Translations under genes and position numbers: made by a program | Shown: positions 16,100 to 24,492 of the stretch, piece after piece | Layout of the letters: each line of letters starts with the position of its first letter | Numbering within the stretch: the stretch's first letter is position 1 | Assembly: GCA_900548185.1 (NCBI GenBank) | Contig: URJJ01000029.1 | Coordinates: 1 to 30,968, forward strand | Reading direction: 5' to 3' | From: an uncultured Opitutales bacterium | Lineage (GTDB): Bacteria > Verrucomicrobiota > Verrucomicrobiia > Opitutales > Intestinicryptomonadaceae | DNA length: 30,968 nucleotides | Notes under the pieces: generated by a model | Told to the model about the DNA's origin: nothing | Databases searched by the model: none | The model's input: the letters and a program-made list of their open reading frames with translations, nothing else

Positions 16100-16690
16100 G
16101 TGGAGACCCGGGAGCAAATGGAATCGCGCTACAGGCGCATCAGGCTTGTAAAAAAACTGATGCGGCCCATGCCGCGCAAGTCCAACCTGCACCGCTATCC
16201 CATACTGAAATATTTTGCGGCAACTGCCAGAAAGCGTTCGTACCTGTGGGAGTTCAGGCGCAGAAACGTGGTCGCCGCTCTGTGGATAGGGTGGCTTGTG
16301 GCCCTGGTGCCGATATATTCCATACAGATGGTTTCGGCCTTCATACTGTGCATCCCCCTCAAGGGGAACTGCCTGGTAGCCATGGCCCTCCAGTGGATTA
16401 CAAACCCTGTTTCCATCCCCTTTATACTCGTGGCCCAGTACACCATAGGCGACTTTATAATAAGGCTCTTCGGCGCAGGGAGCCTCGACATGAACCTTGC
16501 AAGCGTCCTATACAGCGAAGGGATTGAGTCTGCCATGCAAAAGCTCGCAAACTGGGACGCCATACTGCATGTGGCCTTCTCCATATTCAGCGGCGGCCTC
16601 GTGATTTCAGTCGCGGGCGCCGCGCTTTCCACGTGGCTTTACCTCGCTATGGCGGGCGGGAAAACCTCTGTTTCAGGGGCGGCAAAATGA
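16100..16690 (+). CDS. DUF2062 inner-membrane protein
   Basis: 196 residues from a GTG at 16100, which has AAGG seven bases upstream. The ATG at 16118, with GGGAG close by, is an equally possible start. A basic N-terminus (about 1-55) precedes hydrophobic segments at about 56-75, 77-90, 96-118 and 150-185. The core TNPVSIPFILVAQYTIGD resembles the DUF2062 signature, in which a small membrane domain with a conserved TNP motif is the only recognised part. Function is unknown for the family. Its stop overlaps the start of the NamZ gene (ATGA), which suggests coupled translation and perhaps a shared cell-envelope role. Confidence 0.85.
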   Translation: METREQMESRYRRIRLVKKLMRPMPRKSNLHRYPILKYFAATARKRSYLWEFRRRNVVAALWIGWLVALVPIYSIQMVSAFILCIPLKGNCLVAMALQWITNPVSIPFILVAQYTIGDFIIRLFGAGSLDMNLASVLYSEGIESAMQKLANWDAILHVAFSIFSGGLVISVAGAALSTWLYLAMAGGKTSVSGAAK

Positions 16691-18027
16691 GGGGATTGGC
16701 TCACAGGTTTGCCGCGCGGCGCGCCGCCATCGCCATCGCGGGCCTCGCGCTCTTTGCGGGACTTGCAGCCGCATGCCAGGCGGCCTCCGAAAAGCGCACT
16801 TTCAAGACCAGGAACCCCGCTCTTTACGCTCAGGCGGCGAAGGTTCCGGCCCGCGCCAAAGTTTCACTCGGCATAGACGTGCTCTCCGCAACCAATTTCG
16901 CCGCCTTGCAGGGCAGGCGCGTGGGCCTTCTTACAAACCCTGCGGGTGTGAACGGCGACGGAAGGCAGACTGTCGACGTATTGCACAGGGCCCGGAACGT
17001 CAATCTTGTGGCCCTGTTCGGTCCCGAGCACGGCATATACGGCAACGAGCGCGCGGAAAAGCCGGTGCTTGACAGGATAGACCCCCGCACGAAGCTGCCG
17101 GTTTACTCGCTGTACGGCAAGTACCGCAAGCCGACGCCTGAGATGCTTTCAAAAATCGACACCCTCGTCATAGACCTCCAGGATGTCGGGTCGCGCTCGT
17201 ACACCTATGTTAGCTGCATGCTGCTTGCCATGGAGGCGTGCTTTGAAAGCGGCAAGGAGGTCATGGTGCTCGACAGGCCGAACCCGCTCGGCGGCCTTAA
17301 GGTCGACGGCCCCATGCTCGACATGAAGTTCAAAAGCTACGTGGGCATGTTCCCCGCGCCCTACGTGCACGGGCTTACCATCGGAGAAATTGCGCTAATG
17401 GCAAAGGGGACGCCGGGCTGGCTCCAGATACCCGAGAAGGCGCGGAGGGCCGGCAGGCTGCGCGTAATACGAATGACGGGCTGGAGGCGGTCGATGCAGT
17501 GGCCCGAGACCGGCTTGAAATGGGTTCCCACAAGCCCGGCAATCCCAACCTACGCCGCCGCAGTCGGCTATTCCATGACGGGGCTGGGCTGCCAGCTCGG
17601 GGGCTTCCAGCACGGCTACGGCTCCGAATACCCGTTCAGGTTTCTGACCTACAAGGGCAGGGGGGCGGTTGAAATCGCAAGGAGGCTCAAGGCAAAGCAG
17701 ATTGCGGGACTCGACTTCAGGCCCGCAAAAAACGCCGCGGGCCGCGAGGGCGTGTACGTCATGATAACCGACTGGGAGAAGCTGCGCCCGACGGAGCTGA
17801 GCTTCCACCTGATGGCCCTCGCGTGCGAATTTTCCGGCTCGAACCCGTTCGCCTCCGCTGCGGCGGGCCCCGCGCTTCTTTTCAACAAGCACGTGGGCTC
17901 CGAGGCGTGGTGGGCGGAAATCTCAAAGAGGGGCCGTGGGGCGAACGTCGGCGGCTTCATGGCCCGCTGGGAGCTTGAGGCCGGGCGCTTCAGGGAAAAA
18001 AGCCGGAATTTCTGGCTGTACAAATAG
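16687..18027 (+). CDS. namZ: NamZ-type exo-beta-N-acetylmuramidase (DUF1343, GH171)
   Basis: 446 residues from the ATG at 16687, overlapping the previous stop by 4 nt. An N-terminal export signal runs about 1-30: a basic region, a hydrophobic core and then AAAC, which could be an atypical lipobox (Cys30) or a normal cleavage site. Family blocks are clear: GRRVGLLTNPAGVN (77-90), the strongly conserved FGPEHGIYGNE (111-121), IDLQDVGSRSYTYV (162-175), VLDRPNPLGG (194-203) and HGLTIGEIA. Characterised relatives release MurNAc from the non-reducing ends of peptidoglycan fragments, so a role in cell-wall turnover or scavenging is likely. The next gene, a sugar kinase, begins 49 bp on. Confidence 0.93.
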   Translation: MRGLAHRFAARRAAIAIAGLALFAGLAAACQAASEKRTFKTRNPALYAQAAKVPARAKVSLGIDVLSATNFAALQGRRVGLLTNPAGVNGDGRQTVDVLHRARNVNLVALFGPEHGIYGNERAEKPVLDRIDPRTKLPVYSLYGKYRKPTPEMLSKIDTLVIDLQDVGSRSYTYVSCMLLAMEACFESGKEVMVLDRPNPLGGLKVDGPMLDMKFKSYVGMFPAPYVHGLTIGEIALMAKGTPGWLQIPEKARRAGRLRVIRMTGWRRSMQWPETGLKWVPTSPAIPTYAAAVGYSMTGLGCQLGGFQHGYGSEYPFRFLTYKGRGAVEIARRLKAKQIAGLDFRPAKNAAGREGVYVMITDWEKLRPTELSFHLMALACEFSGSNPFASAAAGPALLFNKHVGSEAWWAEISKRGRGANVGGFMARWELEAGRFREKSRNFWLYK

Positions 18028-18076
18028 GCCGGGATATTGCATTTTCAGGCGTTTAATTTCATCTTTTAAGGTTCTT

Positions 18077-19657
18077 ATGGCAAAAATATTCCTAGGTTTG
18101 GACGCGAGCACGCAGTCGATGTCGGCGCTCGCAATAGACGCCCTCTCCGGAGAAGTCGTCTATTCAAAGAGCATCAATTTCGGGGCTGACATGCCCGAGT
18201 ACGCATCCCCTTCCGGGTACCTTAAAAATCCCGATCCCTCAGTCGTCCACGCCAACCCCTTGATGTGGGCCGACTCGCTCGACAGGCTGTTTTCTGCCAT
18301 GAAGGCCGACGGCTTCGACTTTTCCGGCGTCGCGGCCGTGTCCGGCTCGGGCCAGCAGCACGGCAGCGTGTACCTGAACGGGGCGTTTTTCGATTCGGTT
18401 GGGGCCCTCGACGCGTCGAAGGGACTGGCCGAGCAGGTTGGGCCGATGCTCTCCCGCGCCACCTCCCCGATATGGATGGACACTTCCACCACGGCCGAAT
18501 GCCGCGAAATAGCGGCCGCAGTCGGCGGCGACGCCGAACTTTCGCGCATCACAGGCTCCGGGGCGATAGAGCGCTTCACGGCGGCCCAGATACGCAAGTT
18601 TTTCAAGACTGAGCCCGAAAACTACGCCAGGACCCGGCGCATCCACCTCGTTAGCTCCTTCATATGCTCCCTCATGGCCGGCCGCGACTGCGCGATAGAC
18701 TTTGGCGACGGGGCCGGCATGAACCTCCTGAACCTCGAAACGCTGGCATGGGACGCCCGCATAATGGACGCCGTAGCGCCCGGCCTCGGGGACAGGCTCC
18801 CCGCGTGCGAGCCCTCCGGCAACACGGCCGGCGGCGTCTCCGGATATTTTGTGAAAAAGTACGGCTTCAGCCCCGACGCCAAGGTTGTCCTCTTTACGGG
18901 CGACAACCCCAGCTCCCTGGTAGGCGTGGGCGCCATGAGCGACGCCACGGCCGCCATAAGCCTCGGGACGAGCGACACGTTCTTCGCCTCCATGAAGGAG
19001 CTTGCCACCGACCCTGCCATGTGCGGCCACGTGTTCGGCAATCCCGCCGGAGGATTCATGAGCCTCATATGCTTCAGAAACGGGTCTCTCGCCCGCGAAC
19101 ACCTCAAGGCCGACATATCGGCCGACTGGACTTTCTTCGACAAGACCTCATTTGAAACCACGCCCGCCGGCAACGGCGGCAACATGATGATACCCTTCTA
19201 CGGCGACGAAATCGCCCCCCGCGTGAATTCCTCTGCTCCGAAGCTCAGGGGCTCTGCCGAATTCGAGGCGGGCTCCGACAGGGCCGCCCTTGTGAGGGCC
19301 CTCGTCGAGGGGCAGTTTATGAACATGAAGCTGCGCAGCGACTGGATGTCGTCAAAGCCCGCGCGCATACGCCTGACGGGCGGCGCGAGCAAGTCCGACG
19401 GCATGGCCAGGGTGGCCGCCGACGTATTCAACGCCAAAATCGAGCGCATGAAGGTGGGCAATTCCGCCGCGCTCGGCGCCGCGATGAGGGCGGCCAACGG
19501 TGCGGGCGGATTCTCGTGGGAGGATCTGGCCGCGAAGTTCTGCGCGGACGACGCCTCTAAGGCCGTGATGCCGAACCCGGAAAACGTCAGGGTTTACGGG
19601 GAGCTTTTGGAGAGATTTAAAAACTTTGTGGCCGACGCCTGCGGCTGGCGCGGCTGA
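18077..19657 (+). CDS. xylB: Xylulokinase-type FGGY carbohydrate kinase
   Basis: 526 residues from the ATG at 18077, with AAGG five bases upstream. The N-terminal FGGY domain starts GLDASTQSM (7-15), with Asp9 in the phosphate-1 loop. The substrate segment GSGQQHGSVY (90-99) is the form seen in eukaryote-like xylulokinases. The catalytic Asp is expected at 276 (TGDNPSSLVG), and the nucleotide-binding blocks are SLGTSDT (295-301) and LTGGASKS (433-440). It probably phosphorylates a pentulose such as D-xylulose, feeding the pentose-phosphate pathway. No xylose isomerase or transporter is next to it. It lies between a cell-wall hydrolase and an rRNA-modification gene, so the sugar it acts on is not settled by context. 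Confidence 0.88.
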   Translation: MAKIFLGLDASTQSMSALAIDALSGEVVYSKSINFGADMPEYASPSGYLKNPDPSVVHANPLMWADSLDRLFSAMKADGFDFSGVAAVSGSGQQHGSVYLNGAFFDSVGALDASKGLAEQVGPMLSRATSPIWMDTSTTAECREIAAAVGGDAELSRITGSGAIERFTAAQIRKFFKTEPENYARTRRIHLVSSFICSLMAGRDCAIDFGDGAGMNLLNLETLAWDARIMDAVAPGLGDRLPACEPSGNTAGGVSGYFVKKYGFSPDAKVVLFTGDNPSSLVGVGAMSDATAAISLGTSDTFFASMKELATDPAMCGHVFGNPAGGFMSLICFRNGSLAREHLKADISADWTFFDKTSFETTPAGNGGNMMIPFYGDEIAPRVNSSAPKLRGSAEFEAGSDRAALVRALVEGQFMNMKLRSDWMSSKPARIRLTGGASKSDGMARVAADVFNAKIERMKVGNSAALGAAMRAANGAGGFSWEDLAAKFCADDASKAVMPNPENVRVYGELLERFKNFVADACGWRG

Positions 19658-19663
19658 GTCCTG

Positions 19664-20392
19664 ATGAGAATTCAGAAATATCTGTCGCATTGCGGCGTGT
19701 GCTCCCGGCGCGAGGCCGAGCAGCGCATTGCGGAGGGGCGCGTCAGCATAAACGGCCGCCCCGCCGAAATCGGGGCCGACGTCGAGCCCGAAAAGGACAG
19801 GGTCGTGGTTGACGGCAGGGCCGTAAAGGCCGCGCCGGACGGCCGCGTCGTGCTTGCGATGAACAAGCCCGAGGGCTGCCTTTGCACAAACGCCGACCAG
19901 TTCGGCGGAAAAACCGTCTTCGAGCTCCTGCCTCCGCCCTATGATGCCATGAAGCTCTTCTGCGTGGGCAGGCTCGACAAAAACTCGAAGGGACTGCTAA
20001 TCCTCACAAACGACGGCGACCTTGCAAACAGGATAATCCACCCCTCAAGCGGCATAATAAAGCGCTACCGGGTGCTCCTCAACCGCGACTTCGACAGGAC
20101 CCTCATCGGAAGGCTCCTTGACGGGGTGGTTCACGACGGGGAGAAGCTGCGCGCGGCCAGGGTTTCGACGCTCGCCCGCAAGGACACCCCGCTCTACGGG
20201 CGCCGCCTTGAAGTCTGGCTGAACCAGGGCCGCAAGCGCGAGATACGCCGGATGTTCGAGGCCGTGGGCTACTTTGTAAAGGAGCTTGTCAGAATCCAGA
20301 TAGGGCGCTACGAGCTGCGCCGGATTCCGGAGGGCTCGTTCCGCCGCCTGGAGCAAAAAGATATAGACAAGCTCCTCTCCAATCCCCAATAA
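19664..20392 (+). CDS. rluB: RsuA/RluB-family rRNA pseudouridine synthase
   Basis: 242 residues from the ATG at 19664, six bases after the kinase stop. An N-terminal S4 RNA-binding domain (about 1-48: RIQKYLSHCGVCSRREAE, then a GRVSINGR turn) precedes the catalytic domain. That domain has NKPEG (67-71) and the active-site motif GRLDKNSKGLLILTNDGD (102-119) with catalytic Asp105. Length and the NQGRKREIRRMF block point to the RluB branch, which modifies 23S rRNA, but RsuA or RluE/F specificity cannot be excluded. The stop overlaps the next start as TAATG. Confidence 0.9.
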   Translation: MRIQKYLSHCGVCSRREAEQRIAEGRVSINGRPAEIGADVEPEKDRVVVDGRAVKAAPDGRVVLAMNKPEGCLCTNADQFGGKTVFELLPPPYDAMKLFCVGRLDKNSKGLLILTNDGDLANRIIHPSSGIIKRYRVLLNRDFDRTLIGRLLDGVVHDGEKLRAARVSTLARKDTPLYGRRLEVWLNQGRKREIRRMFEAVGYFVKELVRIQIGRYELRRIPEGSFRRLEQKDIDKLLSNPQ

Positions 20393-21480
20393 TGGGCGCT
20401 TTACATATGAAAAGCTCGCTTGACAGGGTTGAGGACTGCATAAGGGATTTTGCCGAGGGCAGGATTGTCATCGTCGTGGACGACGAAAACCGCGAAAACG
20501 AGGGCGACATGATAGTGGCCGCCGAAAAGGCCACGCCGGAGACGATAAACACGATGCTCGTGCACGCGCGCGGGCTTCTGTGCGCGCCCACCACCGCAGA
20601 GCGCCTGTCGCAGATAGGAATAGAGGACATGGTGATGGTAAACCGCGACCCGAAGGGCACGGCCTTCACCGTAACGCTCGACGCGGCGAGCGGTGTCTCC
20701 ACCGGCATAAGCGCGGCGGACCGCGCGCGGACCATAAACCTCATGGCCGACTTCTCGGCCGGCCCCGGCGATTTCGTGCGCCCCGGGCATGTCCAGCCCC
20801 TGAGGGCGCGGCCCGGCGGCGTTTTGGAGCGCGGCGGCCACACCGAGGCCAGCGTTGACCTGGCCCGCCTCGCGGGCCTGAAGCCGTGCTGCGCAATATG
20901 CGAGATTCTGAATCCCGACGGCACGATGGCGCGACTGCCGGACCTGGTGGAGTTCAAAAAAAGGCACGGCATGCGCCTCATGAGCGTGGCCGACCTCATC
21001 GAATACAGGCTCCGGCATGAAAAGCTCATGGAGCGCACATTTGAACGGGACCTCGACACGCGCTTCGGGCGCTTCAGGTTCATAGGGCTGAAGTCGATTC
21101 CCGGCAGGCGCATGCACTACGCGCTCGTAAGGGGAGAACCGTCGGCCGAGCCCGCGCTCGTGAGGGTGCATTCCGAAAACCTCTTGGGCGACCTCCTCGC
21201 GGCGGACGGCTTTTCCTCCGGCTCGGGCTCGTTTGGGCGGGCCATGGAAAAGATAGCCTCCTGCGGATGCGGGGCCCTCGTCTATGTGAGCCGGGAAAAC
21301 GGGGGGGTCGAGCCGTATTCCGGAGGCCCCTCCACGCCGACTTCGCGCGAATACGGCATCGGCTCGCAGATAATCCGGGAGCTCGGGATTTCAAAAATAA
21401 GGCTTTTAACCACTCATCCGGGCCACCACCGCCTTCCCGACGGCTACGGCCTGGAAATCATAGAGGAAATAAAGATATGA
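20392..21480 (+). CDS. ribB: RibB (3,4-dihydroxy-2-butanone-4-phosphate synthase) fused to a degenerate RibA domain
   Basis: 362 residues from the ATG at 20392 (TAATG overlap); an ATG five codons on (20407) is also possible. The RibB part (about 6-205) is intact: VVDDENRENEGD (28-39), the THS-equivalent region and GHTEASVDLARLAG (149-162) with His150 and Glu152. It converts ribulose 5-phosphate to the four-carbon riboflavin precursor. The C-terminal part (about 217-355) has the GTP-cyclohydrolase II fold but not its chemistry. The VHSEC position reads VHSEN (Asn263), the two following zinc cysteines are missing, and the RQEGRGIGL loop is replaced by SRENGGVEPY. The YGIGSQIIRELG segment remains. 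This matches the RibBX-type arrangement known in Proteobacteria. A separate active RibA should be elsewhere in the genome. Confidence 0.92.
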   Translation: MGALHMKSSLDRVEDCIRDFAEGRIVIVVDDENRENEGDMIVAAEKATPETINTMLVHARGLLCAPTTAERLSQIGIEDMVMVNRDPKGTAFTVTLDAASGVSTGISAADRARTINLMADFSAGPGDFVRPGHVQPLRARPGGVLERGGHTEASVDLARLAGLKPCCAICEILNPDGTMARLPDLVEFKKRHGMRLMSVADLIEYRLRHEKLMERTFERDLDTRFGRFRFIGLKSIPGRRMHYALVRGEPSAEPALVRVHSENLLGDLLAADGFSSGSGSFGRAMEKIASCGCGALVYVSRENGGVEPYSGGPSTPTSREYGIGSQIIRELGISKIRLLTTHPGHHRLPDGYGLEIIEEIKI

Positions 21481-21968
21481 GTTTGAACAGGGGTTCAAGA
21501 CCCAGTTTCGACGCGAGCATGTACCGCTTCGGCATTGTGGCCGCGCGCTTCAACGAGGAGCTTACAAACGCCCTTCTGGACGACGTTCTCGCAACAATCC
21601 GCTGCGCGGGCGTGCCCGCCGAAAACATCCGGGTGATGCGCGTTCCGGGCTCGGGCGAGCTGCCGCACGTCTGCAACCTGCTCGCCACTAGCGACGACTT
21701 TGACGCGGTGGTCGCCCTCGGCGTCGTTATCGCCGGCGAGACCCCCCACCACATGATAATCGGAAACTCCACCGCCACCGCCATCCAGAGCGTTGCCCTG
21801 GCCGCGCAATTGCCGGTTATAAACGGCATAATCGTGGCCGAGACGCGCGAGCAGGCCGAGGCCAGAACCATAGGCTCGATACGCCGCGGCGTGGAGTTCG
21901 GCGAGGCCGCCCTCGAAATGGCGTGGCTCACCGACTCGTTCCTTGCTGAATACGACTCGGAGAACTGA
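21477..21968 (+). CDS. ribH: 6,7-dimethyl-8-ribityllumazine synthase
   Basis: 163 residues from the ATG at 21477, overlapping the ribB stop by 4 nt (ATGA). Family blocks are ARFNEELTNALLDDVL (23-38), the substrate-binding PGSGELP (57-63) and the catalytic GETPHH (87-92, His91). It joins the RibB product to the RibA/RibD-derived pyrimidine to form lumazine, the riboflavin precursor. It is a typical single-domain subunit that assembles into large shells in relatives. The ribB-ribH-nusB order is common in bacteria. No FMN riboswitch is visible upstream. Confidence 0.96.
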   Translation: MSLNRGSRPSFDASMYRFGIVAARFNEELTNALLDDVLATIRCAGVPAENIRVMRVPGSGELPHVCNLLATSDDFDAVVALGVVIAGETPHHMIIGNSTATAIQSVALAAQLPVINGIIVAETREQAEARTIGSIRRGVEFGEAALEMAWLTDSFLAEYDSEN

Positions 21969-21971
21969 TAT

Positions 21972-22445
21972 ATGGCCGGGGATTTTGAAGACATCGACGC
22001 GATGGGCATGAGCGCCCGGCGCGAAAACAGGGCGGCCGCCGTGCAGTACATCTACATGTGCTGCATGAACAAGCGCCCCCACTCGCCCGAGAGCGCCAGC
22101 GAATTTTTCTTTTTCAAGCCGCGCGACAGGTCGTTTTACGCCTTCGCCGAGGAGCTTATAGCGGGCGTTTTCGCAAATCTGGGGGAAATTGACTCAAAGA
22201 TTGCAGAGGTTGCCGAAAACTGGTCGATAGACAGGATTTCAAGGGTCGACCTCGCCATCCTCAGGGTCGCCGTGTTCGAGATGCTCCACCGCGGCGACAT
22301 ACCCTGCGTGGTTTCCATAAACGAGGCCATTGACCTTTCCAAAATGTTTTCCGGCCCCGAATCAAAGCGCTTCATAAACGGCGTTCTGGACAGGATAAAG
22401 GACTCCGCCCCGGAGAAGCCCTCCGTCACCAGGCGCCCCAGGTAG
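21972..22445 (+). CDS. nusB: Transcription antitermination factor NusB
   Basis: 157 residues from the ATG at 21972, three bases after ribH. The N-terminal SARRENRAAAVQYIYMC helix and the diagnostic C-terminal block are present: ISRVDLAILRVAVFEML (about 89-105), then SINEAIDLSKMFSGPESKRFINGVLDRI (about 116-143). NusB binds boxA RNA with NusE (S10) and keeps RNA polymerase processive on rRNA operons. The middle contains a Phe-rich segment (EFFFFKPRD) of no known role. Adjacency to ribH supports the call. Confidence 0.95.
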   Translation: MAGDFEDIDAMGMSARRENRAAAVQYIYMCCMNKRPHSPESASEFFFFKPRDRSFYAFAEELIAGVFANLGEIDSKIAEVAENWSIDRISRVDLAILRVAVFEMLHRGDIPCVVSINEAIDLSKMFSGPESKRFINGVLDRIKDSAPEKPSVTRRPR

Positions 22446-22460
22446 GGGTCCCGGGCGGGG

Positions 22461-22472
22461 GCGGGCGCCCGC
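22461..22472. repeat. 12-bp GC palindrome before ftsY
   Basis: GCGGGCGCCCGC, perfect and without a loop, in the 39-bp nusB-ftsY gap. It resembles the 14-bp palindrome at 16059-16072. Confidence 0.35.
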
Positions 22473-22484
22473 GCATAATTTGAG

Positions 22485-23411
22485 ATGTTTTCGATTTTAA
22501 AGAAATTCAAGGACGGCCTTGCCAAAACCGCCAGGGGCGCGCTCGGGGGGCTAGCCTCGCTGTTTTCCAAAAAGATAGGCGAGGAGGACATAGACTTCAT
22601 AGAGGAGACCCTTTACGGCGCCGACTTCGGCTGGGAGACGACGGGCGACGTGGTGTCCGCCATACGCGACGCGTTCAGGCGCGAGAGGGAGCTGCGCGGC
22701 AGGGACGCCGCCAGGATAGGGGCGGAGGTGCTGTCGCGCATCCTCGCGGGCTCCGAGGGCGGCTTCAGGCTTTCGGAAACCCCCGGCATGCCGACTGTCA
22801 TATGCCTTGTGGGCGTGAACGGCTCGGGCAAGACCACGACGGCGGCAAAGCTCGCGTCGCTTTTGCAGAAGTCCGGCGCGCGCGTGGTTCTGGGAGCCTG
22901 CGACACTTTCAGGGCGGCGGCAAACGAGCAGATAAAAACCTGGGCCGAAAGGCTCGGCGTCGAGCTTGTGGCAAGCTCGCACGGCGCGGATTCTGCGGCC
23001 GTCGCGTGGGACGCCTGGCAGGCCGCGAAGGCCAGGGGGGCGGACTTTCTCATACTCGACACGGCCGGGCGCCTTCACAACAAGGAAAACCTCATGAAGG
23101 AGCTCGCAAAAATCCGCAGGGTGCTTGAAAAGAACGACCCGGCCGCCCCGCACAATTCCGTAATCGTCGTTGACGGCAGCCTCGGCTCCAACAGCATAGA
23201 GCAGGCGGAGGCCTTCGACAGGGCCTTCGGCCTCACGTCCATGATAATCACAAAGCTCGACGGCACCAGCAAGGGCGGCGCCCTCGCGGGAATTTACAGG
23301 CGGCTCAAGCTCCCCATCCTCTATGTCGGGCTTGGGGAGAGGGCCGAGGACCTCCAGAAATTCGATTCAAAGGCATACTCGGAAGGGGTTTTCGGAACAG
23401 ATGAAAACTAG
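22485..23411 (+). CDS. ftsY: Signal recognition particle receptor FtsY
   Basis: 308 residues, a compact FtsY with little or no acidic A domain. The NG GTPase domain is complete: P-loop GVNGSGKTTT (110-119), G2-side DTFRAAA (140-146), DTAGR (192-196) and TKLDGTSKGG (256-265). The usual DA-TGQN motif is altered to DGSLGSN (230-236). The protein receives ribosome-nascent-chain complexes from SRP at the inner membrane, so in relatives lacking the A domain the N-terminal amphipathic helix (1-20 here) supplies membrane contact. Its last 11 nt overlap the start of aroB. Confidence 0.95.
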   Translation: MFSILKKFKDGLAKTARGALGGLASLFSKKIGEEDIDFIEETLYGADFGWETTGDVVSAIRDAFRRERELRGRDAARIGAEVLSRILAGSEGGFRLSETPGMPTVICLVGVNGSGKTTTAAKLASLLQKSGARVVLGACDTFRAAANEQIKTWAERLGVELVASSHGADSAAVAWDAWQAAKARGADFLILDTAGRLHNKENLMKELAKIRRVLEKNDPAAPHNSVIVVDGSLGSNSIEQAEAFDRAFGLTSMIITKLDGTSKGGALAGIYRRLKLPILYVGLGERAEDLQKFDSKAYSEGVFGTDEN

Positions 23412-24492
23412 CATTGTAAACGTCGCACTCGGCGGCAGAAGCTACGATATTTACATCGCCCGCGGCGCGCTCGCGCTCGCGCTTTCCTCTGCGGCAGAGC
23501 GCGTGGCGGGCGGCAGGCCGGTGGCGTTTGTGAGCGAGGAAAACGTCTGGGGGCGCTTCGTCAGGGTCGACGACCCGCGCCTGGAGCGCTGCGCCAGGAT
23601 AATCGTCGAAAACGGCGAGGGCGCAAAGCGGTTCGGAAACCTTGAGCGAATATGCTCGGAGCTTGCGCGCGCCGGCGTTGACAGGAGCGGGTGCGTGTTC
23701 GCGTTCGGCGGGGGCGTCGTCGGGGACCTGGCCGGGTTCTCTGCGGCAAGCTACATGCGCGGCATCGACTTCTGCCAGGTTCCGACCACCCTACTTGCCA
23801 TGGTCGATTCGTCAGTCGGCGGAAAGACCGGCATAAACATTCCCGAGGGCAAGAACCTCGTGGGGGCATTCCACCAGCCGCGCGCCGTATTTATAGACAC
23901 GGCATTTCTCGACACCCTCCCGCCGCGCGAATTTTCCGCAGGCATGGCGGAAATCATAAAGACCGGAATGCTCGGCGACGCCGCGTTTTTCGGGGAGCTT
24001 GAAAGGCTCGACCCCCCGCTTTCCCCCTCGCATCCGATGATGCCCGAAGTTGTGGCGCACTGCTGCCGCATGAAGGCCGCAGTCGTCGCCGACGACGAAT
24101 GCGAGAACAAAAAGGACGGCGGAAGGGCCCTTTTAAACCTCGGCCACACCTTCGCGCACGCCGTTGAAAACACGGCTGGCTACGGGAAGTACCTCCACGG
24201 CGAGGCGGTCGGCCTCGGGCTGCTTCTGGCCTGCCGCATGTCGGAGCGCCTGGGCATGCTTGCGCATTCCGAGACGGAGAGGGTCGAAAGGGTTCTCAGG
24301 GCCTATTCGCTCCCGCTGAAGCTGCGCGAGCCCATATCGCCCGACGCCCTGATGGAAGCCGCCCGGCACGACAAAAAGACGCTCGCCGGAGCCTCCCGCT
24401 TCGTGCTTTTGGAGGGCATCGGCAGGGCCGTCGTAAAAAGCGGCGTGCCCGATTCGCTGGCCAGGGAGGTCTTTGAAAGCGCCCTGCAATGA
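23401..24492 (+). CDS. aroB: 3-dehydroquinate synthase
   Basis: 363 residues from the ATG at 23401, inside the end of ftsY (11-nt overlap), with GGAA just upstream. Family blocks are AFGGGVVGDLAGFSAASYMR (101-120), VPTTLLAMVDSSVGGKTGIN (127-146), GKNLVGAFHQP, AEIIKTGML, NLGHTFAHAVE and LHGEAVGLGLL, which supply NAD and metal binding. It performs the second step of the shikimate pathway, turning DAHP into 3-dehydroquinate. No other aro gene is present. The stop overlaps the next start (ATGA). Confidence 0.97.
   Translation: MKTSIVNVALGGRSYDIYIARGALALALSSAAERVAGGRPVAFVSEENVWGRFVRVDDPRLERCARIIVENGEGAKRFGNLERICSELARAGVDRSGCVFAFGGGVVGDLAGFSAASYMRGIDFCQVPTTLLAMVDSSVGGKTGINIPEGKNLVGAFHQPRAVFIDTAFLDTLPPREFSAGMAEIIKTGMLGDAAFFGELERLDPPLSPSHPMMPEVVAHCCRMKAAVVADDECENKKDGGRALLNLGHTFAHAVENTAGYGKYLHGEAVGLGLLLACRMSERLGMLAHSETERVERVLRAYSLPLKLREPISPDALMEAARHDKKTLAGASRFVLLEGIGRAVVKSGVPDSLAREVFESALQ

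Noticed and set aside
18239..19102. 287-codon minus-strand frame
   Set aside because: Lies entirely antisense to the xylulokinase-type gene and has Gly/Ala/Val/Arg-rich composition typical of a high-GC shadow.
20300..20410. FMN riboswitch before the rib genes
   Set aside because: ribB overlaps the previous gene, and none of the conserved RFN element is present.
20289..21171. Two minus-strand frames of more than 250 codons
   Set aside because: Antisense to ribB; no motif; explained by GC-rich third codon positions.
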